Below are positions 27,328-39,827 of a stretch of DNA of 64,000 nt, in pieces; positions within the stretch are counted from its first letter, which is position 1, and each line of letters starts with the position of its first letter. The translations under genes were made by a program, and so were the position numbers. Under the pieces are notes generated by a model. It was not told the DNA's origin, did no database searches, and worked only from the letters and a program-made list of their open reading frames with translations. The stretch lies in NCBI GenBank assembly GCA_029339505.1, contig JAQISU010000233.1:375001-439000 (forward strand), given 5' to 3'. Source of the stretch: Unio delphinus. Its lineage: Eukaryota > Mollusca > Bivalvia > Unionida > Unionidae.

Positions 27328-28198
27328 GAAGTGGCCAACACTGAAAAATGTGTCAGAATTAAGAAGCTTCCTTGGTACAGCTTCATACTATAGGAGGTTT
27401 ATTAAAAACTTCTCTTCAATAGCATACCCTTTATCTAAGTTGACTCAGAAAAACAAACCCTTTACTTGGTCACAAATCCATCATGAGGCTTTTGATAAGC
27501 TGCAAACACTTTTGACAACATCACCTATTCTTTCATATCCTAGCAGGGATGGAACATTTATTCTAGACACAGATGCAAGTTCGTGTGGTATTGGAGCGGT
27601 TTTGTCACAACTCCAAGATAATATGGAGAGAGTTATTGCTTACGCTAGTAAAACTCTGAATAAACAACACAGACACTATCGCACCACATATAGAGAATTA
27701 TTAGCTGTAGTTATATTTGTCAAAGAATTCAAACACTATTTGTGGGGAAGAAAATTCATTGTCAGGACAGACCATAGTTCACTGAAATGGCTTAAAAATT
27801 TCAAAATACCAGCAGGCTTGGTCGCGCGATGGTTATCAGCATTAGATGCGTATGACTTTGAAATACAACACCGTAAAGGTTCTTTGCATGAAAACGCAGA
27901 TGGACTAAGCAGGATCCCGCGTAAATGTAAACGCGACGAGTGTCAGGACTGCGTGCGTGTTGGTGCAAAGAAATTTACTATAAACCGGACACTTGTCGGA
28001 ACAGTTTCTCAAAAGTCAGAAGAGACTGCTGTAGAGAAGGAGCAAGATACCGCAAGTGGGGTGTATGGCTCCAGCGGTAATGCCGAAAGCGAGTCGAATT
28101 GGTTAGGCACTTGGAGTGTGGAACAAGTAAGAGAGTTTCAACAGAATGACACTTGTATAGGGAGGGTTAGTGCTGAAATTAAAGGAAGAAGGTGCTGA
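27278..28198 (+). pseudogene. gypsy RT connection and RNase H
   Basis: Thumb segment (LRSFLGTASYYRRFI), then RNase H-like sequence: ILDTDASSCGIGAVLSQ, TYRELLAVV and RTDHSSLKWL, ending with a spacer towards integrase. It is the longest undamaged part of the element (306 codons) and ends at a frame change near 28198. Confidence 0.85.
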
Positions 28199-29640
28199 AA
28201 AACCTCTTCCCTCTCAGTTAGTTGGGGAGAGACAGGAAGCGAAGTCCCTGCTGAGACAGTGGACTAGTTTGGAGGTCCAAGACGGCCTGTTATTTAAGCA
28301 TTGGGAGACCACTCATAGTAAGCAGTCAGTGTTGCTACTGGTGGCCCCTCTTGAGATAAGGTGTCACTTGTTAAAGAATCTACATGAATGTAGGACTGGG
28401 GGACACCTCGGTAGAACGAAGACTCTGAATGCAATTAGGCAGAGATCAGACGGATGAGGTGGCAAGATGGTGCCAGATGTGTGATCTGTGTGCACGTGCC
28501 AAATCCGTACCATGTCGCAAGCGAGCTCCTTTACAGCGACAGAGAACTGGTTATCCGTTGGAACGAATTGCCCTAGATATTCTTGGTCCACTACCAGAAA
28601 CTAATGTATGTAATGTATACATCATGGTAGCTGGAGACTATTTTACTAAATGGAAGCAAACGCTATACCTGATCACACTGCGCAGACGGTCGCCGATAAA
28701 TTGGTCACTGAATTTATGCGTCGTTTTGGGTGTCCGCGATACATTCACACTGACCAAGGAAGAGAATTTGAGTCAAATTTATTTACTTTTTTGTGTGAGA
28801 AACTAGAAATATGCAAAACTCGAACAGTACCATATCGACCGCAATCAGACGGGATGGTAGAAAGGTTCAAGAGAACCTTACAACAAATGCTTTCAATGTT
28901 CGTTGATGAGCAACAACGATATTGGGATGACCACTTACCCTATGTAATGATGGCGTATCGTACATCAGTTCACGAAAGTAGCGGCTGCACTCCTAATCTC
29001 TTGATGTTCGGGCGAGAAATATCCATCCAATAGATATTATGGATGGTTTACCTCCACAACAGGATGATGAGATGTGTGCTGTCGAATATGTTCAGTGGGT
29101 TCAAAATACCCTCAAGCATGCATATGAATTCGCCTATGAAAATCTGAATAGTAGTTTCTCTAGAAAAAGTTTTACTATGACAGAAAAACTGAATTAGGTC
29201 ATTTTCAAGTTGGAAAATGAGCTTGGAGGTGGTATCCACCTAAAAGCAAAGAAAAATTAGGACTAGGATGGGTTGGTCCGTATAGAATCTTACAGCAGAT
29301 TTCAGATGTAGCCTATAAAATACAAAGAACCCCTGACTCTACTTCCATCATCGTGCATATAGATCATTTAAAGCCATATCAAAGTGATAAGATCCCCGAT
29401 TGTTGGAATCTACCTTTAAATGCTCACAAATACTCTGTTGATAATATCGAAGAAACTGGCTCAGCTTACACAGAGGAGCCTTATACGTCTGCGGAATCTG
29501 ACACCCATGATAGTTACTTCGGTATGAATTTTTGTCACAAATATGTACCGTTGGAGGTAAAAACTCCTCCAATAAAGTTCTTCAGAGCAGGGAGAAATAT
29601 AAAGCCCCTAACTAGATATTCCCCTTGATACATATTATAA
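28170..29640 (+). pseudogene. gypsy integrase, several frameshifts
   Basis: An HHCC zinc-binding region is split across a frame change near 28430 (HECRTGGHLGRTK, then CQMCDLCARAK). The catalytic core has ALDILGPLPE, then after another shift near 28650 HTDQGREFES and GMVERFKRTLQ, so the Asp-Asp-Glu residues are visible but not in one frame. A GPY/F-type C-terminal segment (GLGWVGPYRIL) lies near 29265-29300 and the frame ends near 29628. Not functional as read. Confidence 0.8.
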
Positions 29641-29991
29641 TGCTTTCTTTGATTGTCAGTGGAATATGCATGTTGTAAATTGACGACTGTTTATTAATTA
29701 ATATGAATTGTGAGGAATATACATGTTTATAACAATTCTTGTTGTTGTATAAAGATTATTTTTTTTAAGAATTGAAGAAAATTTTACACATATATTCTCT
29801 TTAAATTGTAATGATTGTATAGCTAAAAGGTAATTTATCAAATAGATTACAGTCAGTTTTTTTGTGTAGATATGTTGGCTTCTTCATGAAAGCTATTCCA
29901 CAAGAAGTCAAATATTTTGACAGCAGTAAAAATATTCTTAAAATGTCTTTAAGAGACTTTTCAGTTAGTTGTGGTTGTTTCTATTGTATAG

Positions 29992-30936
29992 ACTGACCAG
30001 TATGACTTACATGTCGATGAAGAAGAACTGACGGACTTCCTGGTTCAAGAAGGGATACAAGAAGATGAAAGGGGATTCCGTATCCCAGTAACAAGGGATG
30101 GCATTTCTTGTCCCATTGAAGGATGTCACCCCTGCATGTACCGGGATGTCCGCAAATACTTACGCCACTGGGAGGAAATTCATCGCGCAATGTTTACTTT
30201 CAGATTATGTCCAATCTGCCGACAAACCTTCAAGAGACCTAGCGACCTTCGTCGGCATCTGCGACGGCTACACAATTTTGATCAGGATATGACCGAAAAA
30301 TTGGTCCCAAAAGCAAGGACAGAGACACGAGCCAATACGTGCTATATTGACCCCGGATTTTTCCTTCCACCGATAGTGAAAGACAAACCTAGTGGAGGCA
30401 TTGCTTCGAGTTTATCTTCAACTCTTTCTTCTTCTACAAGCATTCCTGTACATCAATCCTCATTCTCTAGAGGAGGCCCTGCTTCCTGTAACAGCACCTG
30501 CTCGACAACACTCTTGTCTCATCCTATTCCTTTCCCTTCTTGTGAAGGAAGTGCAACTTCCTGTTTATCTTCAACTTTGTCTTCTATATCTGATATTCCT
30601 GTCCCTCCATTACCCTCTGTTCGAGGAAACACTGATTTCTGTAGCAACCAGACAATACCATCTGCTCCAGTGAGGTGTATCATTACTGCTGAAGGACCCT
30701 GTACCAGACCCCTTGACCTCCCTCATGTACCGTCGACAACAGACGAGCTTCACAAATACATCAGTTGGATTAAGAATAGTCAAGAGAAATTAACGGATGC
30801 TTTGCAAACAGCTTCGAGCTGTCAAGCGACTGAAGACAGGGGCACTACCATTTACAGGCCAACCACCACGGTATCCTGCGAAACCATACACCGTTGTCCA
30901 GGAGGAATGAACCAGAAACCTCAAGACCAAAACTGA
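29992..30936 (+). CDS. C2H2 zinc-finger ORF downstream of integrase, splice-dependent
   Basis: Open for 315 codons from an acceptor-like TATTGTATAG (AG at 29990-29991) to the stop at 30936. An in-frame TAG overlaps the acceptor, so the full frame needs splicing; the first internal ATG is at 30136. The N-terminus is acidic, followed by an atypical C-x4-C finger (CPIEGC, with HWEEIH) and a classical one (CPICRQTFKRPSDLRRHLRR then LH). The C-terminal half is Ser/Thr/Pro-rich. It sits where spliced env-like ORFs occur in some LTR elements, yet looks like a DNA-binding protein rather than an envelope (no membrane segment). It is better preserved than gag-pol, so it may instead be a separate cellular exon or a later acquisition. 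No function is assigned. Confidence 0.6.
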   Translation, partial: TDQYDLHVDEEELTDFLVQEGIQEDERGFRIPVTRDGISCPIEGCHPCMYRDVRKYLRHWEEIHRAMFTFRLCPICRQTFKRPSDLRRHLRRLHNFDQDMTEKLVPKARTETRANTCYIDPGFFLPPIVKDKPSGGIASSLSSTLSSSTSIPVHQSSFSRGGPASCNSTCSTTLLSHPIPFPSCEGSATSCLSSTLSSISDIPVPPLPSVRGNTDFCSNQTIPSAPVRCIITAEGPCTRPLDLPHVPSTTDELHKYISWIKNSQEKLTDALQTASSCQATEDRGTTIYRPTTTVSCETIHRCPGGMNQKPQDQN

Positions 30937-31165
30937 AATCCAAACATTGTCAAGATTCTCCTGTCTATGCATTTTAAAAGTGGTCATTATTGTTTTTAAT
31001 AAATAAATTGACTATCGGGTCTTACATATATATTAATAATTTTTTAACGTCTCAAATCAACCTGAAGTTACTCACTATTATTGAAGATCGTGCCGATATT
31101 TTAGATTTGTTTTAAAAATAGTACTGTATTGAAATTATTCATGATGTAATAGTTTGAAGAGAAGC

Positions 31166-31217
<52 letters not shown>

Positions 31218-31491
31218 TTTGACATATTCTTTGAAGTATATCAATATGAACGTCATTCTCTCAATTAGAGTGTAAGAGTTGTATTCGTTAAAATTTGTAT
31301 AACGATAATTTGCATGAGATCTATGTCCATCTCCTTTTGTTAATGTAAATTCAAATATGTTATCAATGCTGTAACTTTCCATGCATGTTAGTTTAATGTA
31401 AATGAAATGACAATTTGTATCTTGAAATGCTATGATTACTCTCTTAGACGTAATGCCCGGAGCACATTGGGTTTAAGAGGGGGGGGGGGAA
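30937..31491. other. 3' non-coding region before the candidate LTR
   Basis: Contains a (TA)n run (31171-31209) and ends in a G-rich polypurine tract (about 31477-31491). No gene seen. Confidence 0.6.
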
Positions 31492-31998
31492 TGTGATGGT
31501 GGATGGAAATTTAGTGTGTAATTTACTTGAAGTAGTTCTTTAATATACGATTTGGCTAATTTCGGACTTATTCACACTGAAATTTAAAGTTACACCCCCC
31601 CCCCCTTATTTTCTACATGAAGTGTTTACTTGAGCTCTGTTTATGTCGGACCATTTGTACCGGTCAGCGCACGTGTCCACTCTCTGCGCATGTCGGATAG
31701 TCCGGTGGCGGCACGTGTATACAGTTATTTTTATATATGCTTTTGGACCGGTCCAGCGTCGAGTCATGCGAAATCTCTGTGTTGCGGTTGTGGAAGGTAT
31801 TACAGTCGCCATTGCTTGGCGTTAGACAAGTCCTGTGTGGTCACAGATTTCCTATATCAAGACGATACAATCGTCTGGTTTGTTTTGGTGTTGAAAATGG
31901 TAAGAAGTTCAGCTTGGCCCCATTAATTACCTGATTAATCAAATTATTTCTACTTCCTAATTTTCTTCCTAAATTTAGTCTCCATCCACCTAAAACAC
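31492..31998 (+). repeat. Candidate 3' LTR of the gypsy element
   Basis: Starts TGTGATGGTGGATGG right after a polypurine tract. GGTGGATGG (31497-31505) is matched inversely by CCATCCACC (31982-31990), shortly before an ACACA end near 31999. The interior is relatively CpG-rich with a TATA-like TTTATATAT near 31730. An AATAAA lies further out near 32042, so the right limit could be later. No 5' partner is present to confirm it. Confidence 0.45.
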
Positions 31999-32805
31999 AT
32001 TCTTAATTTGTAACTGATTATTTAACTAATTATTTACTCTAAATAAACCTTATTATTTTCTTTACAATTTCATCTGTGCTTTTTCCTTTCAGTAAGTAAT
32101 AAATTCACTTTCATAAAATGAGCTATCTTATTCATTCTTTCTCTTCTCTGTCGCTCAACTTTTAGAACTTTGTCTTACTCTCTCCCTCTTTCTCTCCAAT
32201 AACTAAATTATATCACCGAATACAGTTTTATTAGAAACGAACCTGGGCTGAAATACGTGGTGACTAAATTAACCCCTTTAAATATATATACACATTCTTC
32301 TTCAAATCAGGCTGGTACACAAACAAAACAACGAAATGCAGCAAGAACATCAACTTCTTTTATTAAACAGTCAGCATACATCTATATGAATGATGTCAAC
32401 GTCTGTTTCCTTTTCACACAAAATTAGAAGATTTGAGAACCAAATACTGACGGCAATCTCTTGTCTTGAACCCTGCAGTAAATCATCTGCTGTTAATTTT
32501 GCTGAATTTAGAGCAAACAATACAGAATAAACAACTGTAAAAATTCAAGGAAAAACTTGACAACCATATTTAACAAGTCTTTGGCTGCAAGAGTGGCCAT
32601 TATGAATGTCTTCACTTTCATTCTAAAGCTTATACAAAACTATTTTTACAGCAAGTTTTTTTCTGCATCTTAATTCCATAAATAAACCAGCTCGCAAAAT
32701 AGCAATTCTTTGAAAAACATTTTTAATGTGTACAAAAGACGAGTGAAACATTGTATTTTTTCTTTAAACCACAAACTGCAAATGTAGATCAATAGCTGAT
32801 TCAAG

Positions 32806-32837
<32 letters not shown>

Positions 32838-32877
32838 GCACGCACGCACACTCACACACACACACACACACACACAG
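32806..32877. repeat. (CA)n/(CGCA)n microsatellite
   Basis: CA run with CGCA and CTCA variants, within the probable 3' UTR of the small membrane-protein gene. Confidence 0.95.
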
Positions 32878-34392
32878 ATGCTGACTGCTTTTCTCGTCTG
32901 AAATGAGGACCATGGAGCCCCAAAATCCAATTCCTAATTAACTTTATAAAATCTGGGAAACATTTCATAGAAAAATATAGGTCCGTTTTATTAGCAAAAC
33001 AATCTTCTCTATTTTGAATATTAAACAGAAAACTGTTATTTAAATGACAGATTTAGTAATAATAAATTTACCAAAAAATGCAAGCCCCCTTCCCCATGCT
33101 TGTGGACTCTAGTGTGATTGCGCCAGTCACACCATGCTAAGGTGGATACTGTGTGTGTGCATGTGTGTGCATGTGTTTATCTTACAAGTTTAAGAGAACT
33201 GCACACAACCTAGACTCTTGTGTGCTGCTTAATGATGCACCAGCAGATAAAAGAGTCCAAGATGTTTCTTACTTTAATCACACCAAATTGCATAGACTTT
33301 ACAATGTCAAATATTGGTCATTACAATATTTGTAAGGAATATATCCAGTATAAATGTCACAACTACACGGAGATACACACCATGCTATAGACAGTCCAGA
33401 ACACAATCTATGTATGACCAGCACATTAGCTCCAAAGTTCTGCTTCTAATCAACTAAAGAACACTAATGTATGTGTATGATGGTATAAGGAATGTTGGTG
33501 CTGGGTGTCAACAAAGAGGTGCAAATATGATGAAATGAATATACATGTACATACAATCATGCACAAAGACTTGTATGTTATCTATGTGAAGATTGTTAGC
33601 CCAAGGCAAGATTAAAAAGACAAACAAAATGAGTATTGCTTCTGACTGCCCACTTATAATAAAGAAAACCTAAACAATAATAAATTGCTTAAAACATCTG
33701 AGGGCAGTTTTAAATTAAAAAAATATGTATCAATGGACAGATTTCTATAAGTTTTATAATAATCATGAATGATTCCTTTTCCTTTACAATCCTTTTACTA
33801 TTTCATAACATGGAGACTACCTTGTTTCTATTCTCAGCTGAAAAAAGTCTTTATCCCAAAAAGAATTGAAAAGAAATATAAATTCTCATGGCCCTAAACA
33901 AAATAAAATACATTGGGTATATCCAGAACAGAAAACTGTTCCTCGTTACATCTAATAAACTAATAGAATCAATACAATCTACATGCATATTATCACAACA
34001 ACTTTATGTCAATAAAACTGACAAGAACTACAGAATTTACATCGTTTTAATTGCTATCAATATGATAGTTTATCTTAGGTTAGAGTTTTCTTTACTTTAG
34101 TCCAAGTATCCATTGCTACAGAAACATGACATATAAAGACGTTCATTCTCCTTGTTTCTGGTCGTGGGCTGCTAATCAGCAGGCAACAAAAAACAAAAAA
34201 CCTAGAATTTTTCGTTAAAATTAGCACATCTTGTTGGCTTGGTAATCTTCGGTGGATGGATGAAACCGTTTTTACCACTTGATGGTAATAAACATGACAC
34301 AAACATAATGTCACGTGTCGAGTCAGGTGCAATACAAATCTAAAGCCCCCATGGACTGTACTGATTTCACCATGGAAACGATATAAATCTCC

Positions 34393-36098
34393 TCAGCCAT
34401 TTTTTGTTCCTCTAGCTGGAGTTAAGGTGTTTTTGACATTGTGGTTGAAGTCCTCTACTGTTTCACATCTGTCATCACAGAGCATTAGCTGTGAGACTTT
34501 AGACTTCACTGAAATTGATCAAAACATGACGTATTAGAAACCTATTGTGCATCTGATCAGGCAGGTAAAATGAAAACAATGCTTTACCTAACAATAAAAC
34601 AGAGCTGCAAAAACTACTAAATTTCTTTTTCTATTTGATTACTAGTTTCATCTATTCAATAGATTTCTATTTGATTACTAGTTTAATCTATTCAATAGAT
34701 TTCTATTTGATTACTAGTTTGATCTATTCAATAGATTTCTTTTTGATTACTAGTTTAATCTATTCAATAGATTTCTATTTGATTACTAATTTAATCTATT
34801 CAGACTAATTCAAATATTCATCTTTATTAATTAAGCAATCCTTTCTTCCTTCTCTATTTTGGTTTCTGATACACCCCCTTCCTCCAAACCACCACCATTA
34901 TTCATATTGAAAACAAATAAATTAAGTTATCTAATCGGTTATCTAATCAGTTATCTAATCGGTTATTTAAATCCAATCATGCTGTAAAAGGCATTTTAGA
35001 ATCTTGGGAAAATATGCAGTGTATAGGAATTCAATCTAAAGTTTAAAGAATGAATAACCTAAAATGGGTTATTCCTAAGAACAATTTAAGCATTGCAAAG
35101 GGAAGTAACTCCCAATGAAATTTTCTGACAAGGGATTACAATTCAAGTCAGATGTGTGGTCAAATTTATTTTATTGGATTCATTGATTGATATATAAAGG
35201 TACAGCTTCACTTGCAGAACTAAACAACATATTGTCAAGAGCAAAAAATTCCATTGCATAGTATTTCCAAACAGCTCAGGGACCAAGGTGATTGCGTTCT
35301 TCACCTTGCTCTAGGGCCAGGCCTGTGTAAGATGGAATGGGTGTGACGTCAATCAAGTCCCGTATCACATAATAAAACAGGATAAAAGAAATATCAAGCA
35401 TTTAATTATATTAATAAAATCTTAACATGTTCACTTGCTCTCTTCTTTAGAATGCTTAAAATATGTATTATTAAAGAGTAGCTATTACAACTGACAATGT
35501 AACAATTGCAAAACCTGCCGGTATTATTCTTTTCATTGACTTTTGTCATACAACTGACATGACACTGATTAAAACAGGAGAACTGGAGCCACGAGTTCGC
35601 AAAGCTAAATTACAATGCAGTCTGAATCTATGCATGTTCTGGAGACCTTTGCTATTCCCATAACTGCTTTTTAAAAATCATTTTATCAGCCAATCAGATC
35701 AAGTCTTACATCTTTGCATATGGGAGATGGAGCAGTGTGGCTGAAGAGCATAATAATTTGATTCACTTTCTCTGAGTTTTGAAAGTTGCATTTCCACTGG
35801 CTAAATCAAAGATCACCAGATGATGATATCTATGTGGGCAGTATCAGATCTCCACATAGGACAGTGGAGACTGAATTTGGTCAGATTTAATTACTGTGAA
35901 GTGTCTTTAATTGGTCTCTTTCTCTCTCACTTTCTTTAAGTACCAACACTAACCTATTGTGTAGAAAGATGAAAAAATTGTGGTGATCAAACTGGCCAAC
36001 ACGAAGAGCAAGATGATGTAGAAAGAGCAGACGATGACTAGCAATAGACACTTGGCATCAGAAAAATTGTTATCTCTGCCATCCATTACTTGATTCAT
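34393..36098 (-). CDS. Small single-pass membrane protein, two coding exons
   Basis: Exon 1 36098-35954 and exon 2 34508-34393 on the minus strand, joined by GT-AG with matching phase, encode 86 residues. The start ATG (36096-36098) directly follows an in-frame TGA; a second in-frame ATG lies 4 codons later. An acceptor at 36150-36151 implies a further non-coding 5' exon. Residues about 17-47 form one strongly hydrophobic helix (KCLLLVIVCSFYIILLFVLA, then SLITTIF), followed by a polar tail of about 39 residues with KSKVSQLMLCDDRCETVEDF and a basic end (TPARGTKNG). There is no obvious cleavable signal, so a type II or III anchor is likely. A long 3' UTR running to about 32.3 kb (TTTATT on +, 32359-32364) is plausible. 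I do not recognise the family; it resembles small integral membrane proteins only in form. Confidence 0.7.
34625..34800. repeat. 36-bp tandem repeat, about five copies
   Basis: Unit contains GATTACTAGTTTAATCTATT and recurs every 36 bp with few changes. Located in the single coding-region intron of the small membrane-protein gene. Confidence 0.92.
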
Positions 36099-36149
36099 TC
36101 AGCTAGCTGTAGCCACCATTCTTTCTGCTATGTTTTTTAGGTTATAAAA

Positions 36150-38610
36150 CTGAAAAAGATACAAGATGGTTATTATTCATTTAGTTATAAAAAGTGTATA
36201 GTTAGAAGCTTGGTATGTCTATCTATCTATTTTTCTTTCTTTCTTTTATAATCCTACAAAGTGTATCTATTCCTTTTTGTAATGCAGGTAAGGGTTTTTT
36301 GCACCCAATTAACGGAACAGAAGTGGTGACCTTGTTCTTCATGACTTTCAAAGGCAAGTGATGGCTATTAATATAAAAGATGCTTAATTATTTAAAAGAT
36401 AAATTGGCAAAGGTATCGGGAGAGAATTAATGTAATCTAGTTTTGTAATGTTTTAAAATTCGTTTGAACAAAACTTGTGTGTTTCTTCTACCTAATGTAT
36501 TCAAATACATCAATGTAACACTGACACGCTAGTCACTACACTTATGAGGAGTGTGACACTTGAATAATACTTGACAATAATACTAAGCCCCCAATTAAAC
36601 CAATTTAACAACAACCTTTAAGCTAAATATGTAAACTCAAGACCACCAAACTCGTTAATGAAAATAAAAAAAATTTCAAGCAAGGTGCAGCTATTCCTCA
36701 GATTCAAACGATTTAATATCAATCCTTAAACTAAAAGGAAAGAACTCAAATACACGAAACTCGTGTGTGAAAAAAATATTCCAGCAGGGAACTGAGAAAG
36801 AACGGAACAGAAATTGACATGCATGTAAAAAATGTAACACAAATGCTCATTTCATCAAACTGTGTATGTTCACTCGTGTCATAAATGTAACCGATGTTTT
36901 TATAACTTTGCGTGAAATAGAAGCAACCTCACAGTATTGTGATGCAAACAATGAGGGCTTTTTCTGTGCTTAAAAATTGTTAATTATAACTCTAATAAAT
37001 GTAATATTCCTAATGTAATATTCCTAATACAAAATAATCATTTCTAGTAAATGATCAATGATTAATATATGATGTACCAATGTACACTTACATGACTTGT
37101 ACAGTAGTTGTCTACAATCATATAATGTATGATAGTACAAACGCAAAGAAAAAGTACACTTGCTTCTTTAGGTACATTCAGTGGCTGACCAGTTTCAATA
37201 GGAAATTTGTTACTTGAATGTCTCCTGTATGATGACTAAAGCAGGAAATTAAATAGGTAATTTAATTCCATAGTAAAACCCAAATTCATTTTAAACTAGT
37301 AGCATTGTCCCCAAGATTTACTCTAAAATGGCTCTCTCAGACCCTAATCATGCAGCTCAGGTCTTGAACTTGCATCCTTATAATTGTTTTAGGACACAAT
37401 AAATCTGAATTTTGTCCTGAAATTTAAACAAAGAAACCTGGAGTCTGATTGCAAGACAAATCACATTTTTGACTTGCCATTACACTGAAGGAGATGGTGT
37501 AGTATTTCCAGTTTAGCTTGGGCTTTATAGCGGTAATTAATGCCAATTCGGGTGTTAATTCGTATCAACAGCAGTCAGCTGTGCCAACATGAATGTTGGC
37601 TCATTATTGTCGTTCAATCAGTCTATTATCATAAAATTATCCTGAAAATCATAGGTCAATTACTAGCTAGAATTTGAACACGATATAGATAATGAATAAT
37701 AATAGATCTAATCTGAATGTTCAGTTCAGCATGTTGAATATGGTTATATACAGGTGGTGCTTTTATTTATACAGATTTCATACACAAAAACATGTATGTC
37801 ACAATATTGTTTAAATTATGTGCAAGGAAATACACACCCATTTTGGTGGTGTACATCACAAAGAAAAACCAATTTCTGAAATTTATTTTCACTAGGCCCT
37901 GCTTGCTTTGATGATAGCTAATTGCTTCCTGATTGCCTTTGAAAGCTAATCTCATTTGGGCAGTATTCTGACATGCTTTGATATTTGGACTAAAATTCAA
38001 CTTCAGAAAACCATTGCCACTGTTTACAAAATTGTTAACAAACTTGAATATACTGGTTGACATTCTCATTTAAGGCAATGATCGGTAATAATGTTTGTTC
38101 TCCTATCTGGCATCCCTTTGAAATAACCAGTAAATAATTAAAAGTGTGCAAAAAATAAAATGAACCATAACTCCTTTGAAGTAAAAATTAATTCCAGATC
38201 GCTAAAGCTCGTGATCATATAATGTCACAATCCTTATTTCATTAAAGAAAAATCAGTTAAAGTTACATACTGTCCATGAGGGCTGAATCTATGGTGCATT
38301 AATTCAATACTTTCAACTTAATGAATTTCTGGACAGGAAGTGGGATGAAAAACAACAGAAGTACATTATATTAAAGATATAAAGTGCGTGTTTATAGGCT
38401 CAAATGTCTGTTTTATATATAAAAGTGATGGGCAGTCCTGGATATGATCTGTTGTTTTTTTTTCACCATAAAAAAGCAGTGGTTCAAGTTCTCTTTCTAA
38501 AGTGATTCATAAAGTGTCACTCCAAGCCAGCATATTCAGATGACGCCGCATAGTGTTTGTATACCTCTTTGGGGGATGCCTAAAGTTAATCGATGCTTTA
38601 TAGCTAGAAT
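36150..38610. other. Intergenic or intronic DNA without visible genes
   Basis: AT-rich; no ORF with coding character on either strand. It may contain the upstream non-coding exon and promoter of the small membrane-protein gene and intron sequence of the TIGAR-like gene. Confidence 0.5.
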
Positions 38611-38613
38611 TGT

Positions 38614-38936
38614 GTGTGTTTGATTAGGATTTTTTTTTTACATCGCTGTAACAATTTTTCAGTCATATCACTACGATGTCTGCAGTGAGGCAGTTTGTAG
38701 TGATGTCTAGTACTGGGGCATCATGCCGCAAACATGTAGCATTGATGTCCCACCCAGTAACATTATCCTGACACCAGTCCGATCAGTCATAACACTAACC
38801 TCTTAATGCTGAGCGCCAAGTGAGGCAGCTGTTAGTACCATTTTTGTAAGTCTCTGGTATGGCTTGGCGGGGGATCGAGCCCACAACATCCTACTGCTGT
38901 GGCAGAAACTGTAACGACCAGGCCACCGGATCAGTC
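38614..38936 (-). mobile_element. tRNA-headed SINE, family 1
   Basis: Reverse-oriented copy of the element at 61627-61947: head near 38936 (GGTGGCCTGGTCGTTACAGT), body with ACTAACCTCTTAATGCTGAG on +, and tail near 38620 (TTTGATTAGGATTTTT). Confidence 0.85.
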
Positions 38937-39392
38937 ACCTTTCCAGGATTGTGCTACCATGCTGTTAAACTCGGTACATAAATACTCGAAATCAATTTGA
39001 AGAACAAAATTTAAAAGCATTTTAAAATGAGTAATATTAAATGTAGCTTTTTACCACTGAGTATTGGCACTAGATTATTTGAATTCAGCATTAAGTTACC
39101 GGTATACATCCAAAATGTTGGGGGTTACTCTATGGCAATTCTAGGGAACTTATTAGCTTTATCATCTTATTAGGGTCCAAAAAGATTGTTAAATAATATT
39201 TTAAATGGAAAAAAGTCTGAAAACTTTGTTTTGCAAAATGTTTACACTTGATTCATAATAGTGAAATATTTATTGATTTGTACTAATATTCTTAGGAATC
39301 ATTTGAACAAATTTTGCTGTATTAATTAATTATTTCTAGATGGTGGAAAACATATTTTCATTAAAAATTTTTATATATATTTAGAGAGAAAT

Positions 39393-39395
<3 letters not shown>

Positions 39396-39425
<30 letters not shown>
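39396..39425. repeat. (CA)n microsatellite
   Basis: Short pure CA run. Confidence 0.95.
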
Positions 39426-39427
<2 letters not shown>

Positions 39428-39827
39428 AATAACATGTTAAAGTTGACTCATCAGGGGAATTTTTTTATATTTCTGTCAAATGAGATTTTGCTGATATTTA
39501 ATTATTGTATTGACAAATAGTTATGGTAAACTTAAAATGCCCTAACCTGTTTAAGAATACTACCACAACAATTTCATATTCAACAGGGAGATGTTGTTTT
39601 AATTGTATAGATCTGAATTTGTAACTATGGTAATATACCTACATATTTAATTTCAGTTTCTGTTTATGTCCATTTTACATGCACCAACCTTCATAACTTG
39701 CTTGAAATTATTCAGTTTGGTACTTGTAATGTGACTGTAACATGCAATTTGGCCAAATGTGTTTATAAAGAGACTAAACATGGAAAACACTGCAATCTGG
39801 GTAAGCTTCCTATATGTGTATAATTTT

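Larger units (their letters stand above)
24401..31998 (+). mobile_element. Decayed Ty3/gypsy LTR retrotransposon, no 5' LTR seen
   Basis: Order gag, protease, reverse transcriptase, RNase H, integrase defines Ty3/gypsy. No 5' LTR is recognisable: the left end abuts a tetranucleotide array. A zinc-finger ORF and a candidate polypurine tract plus LTR follow integrase. Several frameshifts, a hAT MITE in gag and replaced catalytic residues show that this copy is dead. Confidence 0.8.

Noticed and set aside
31630..31926. Overlapping plus ORFs in a CpG-richer stretch, considered as a gene or first exon of TIGAR
   Set aside because: No RHG motif or family similarity; the position fits the interior of the candidate LTR.
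39780..39812. Candidate TIGAR 5' exon (KHGK followed by GTAAGC donor)
   Set aside because: Lacks the RHGET-type motif and the spacing before the next exon; similarity is limited to two residues.
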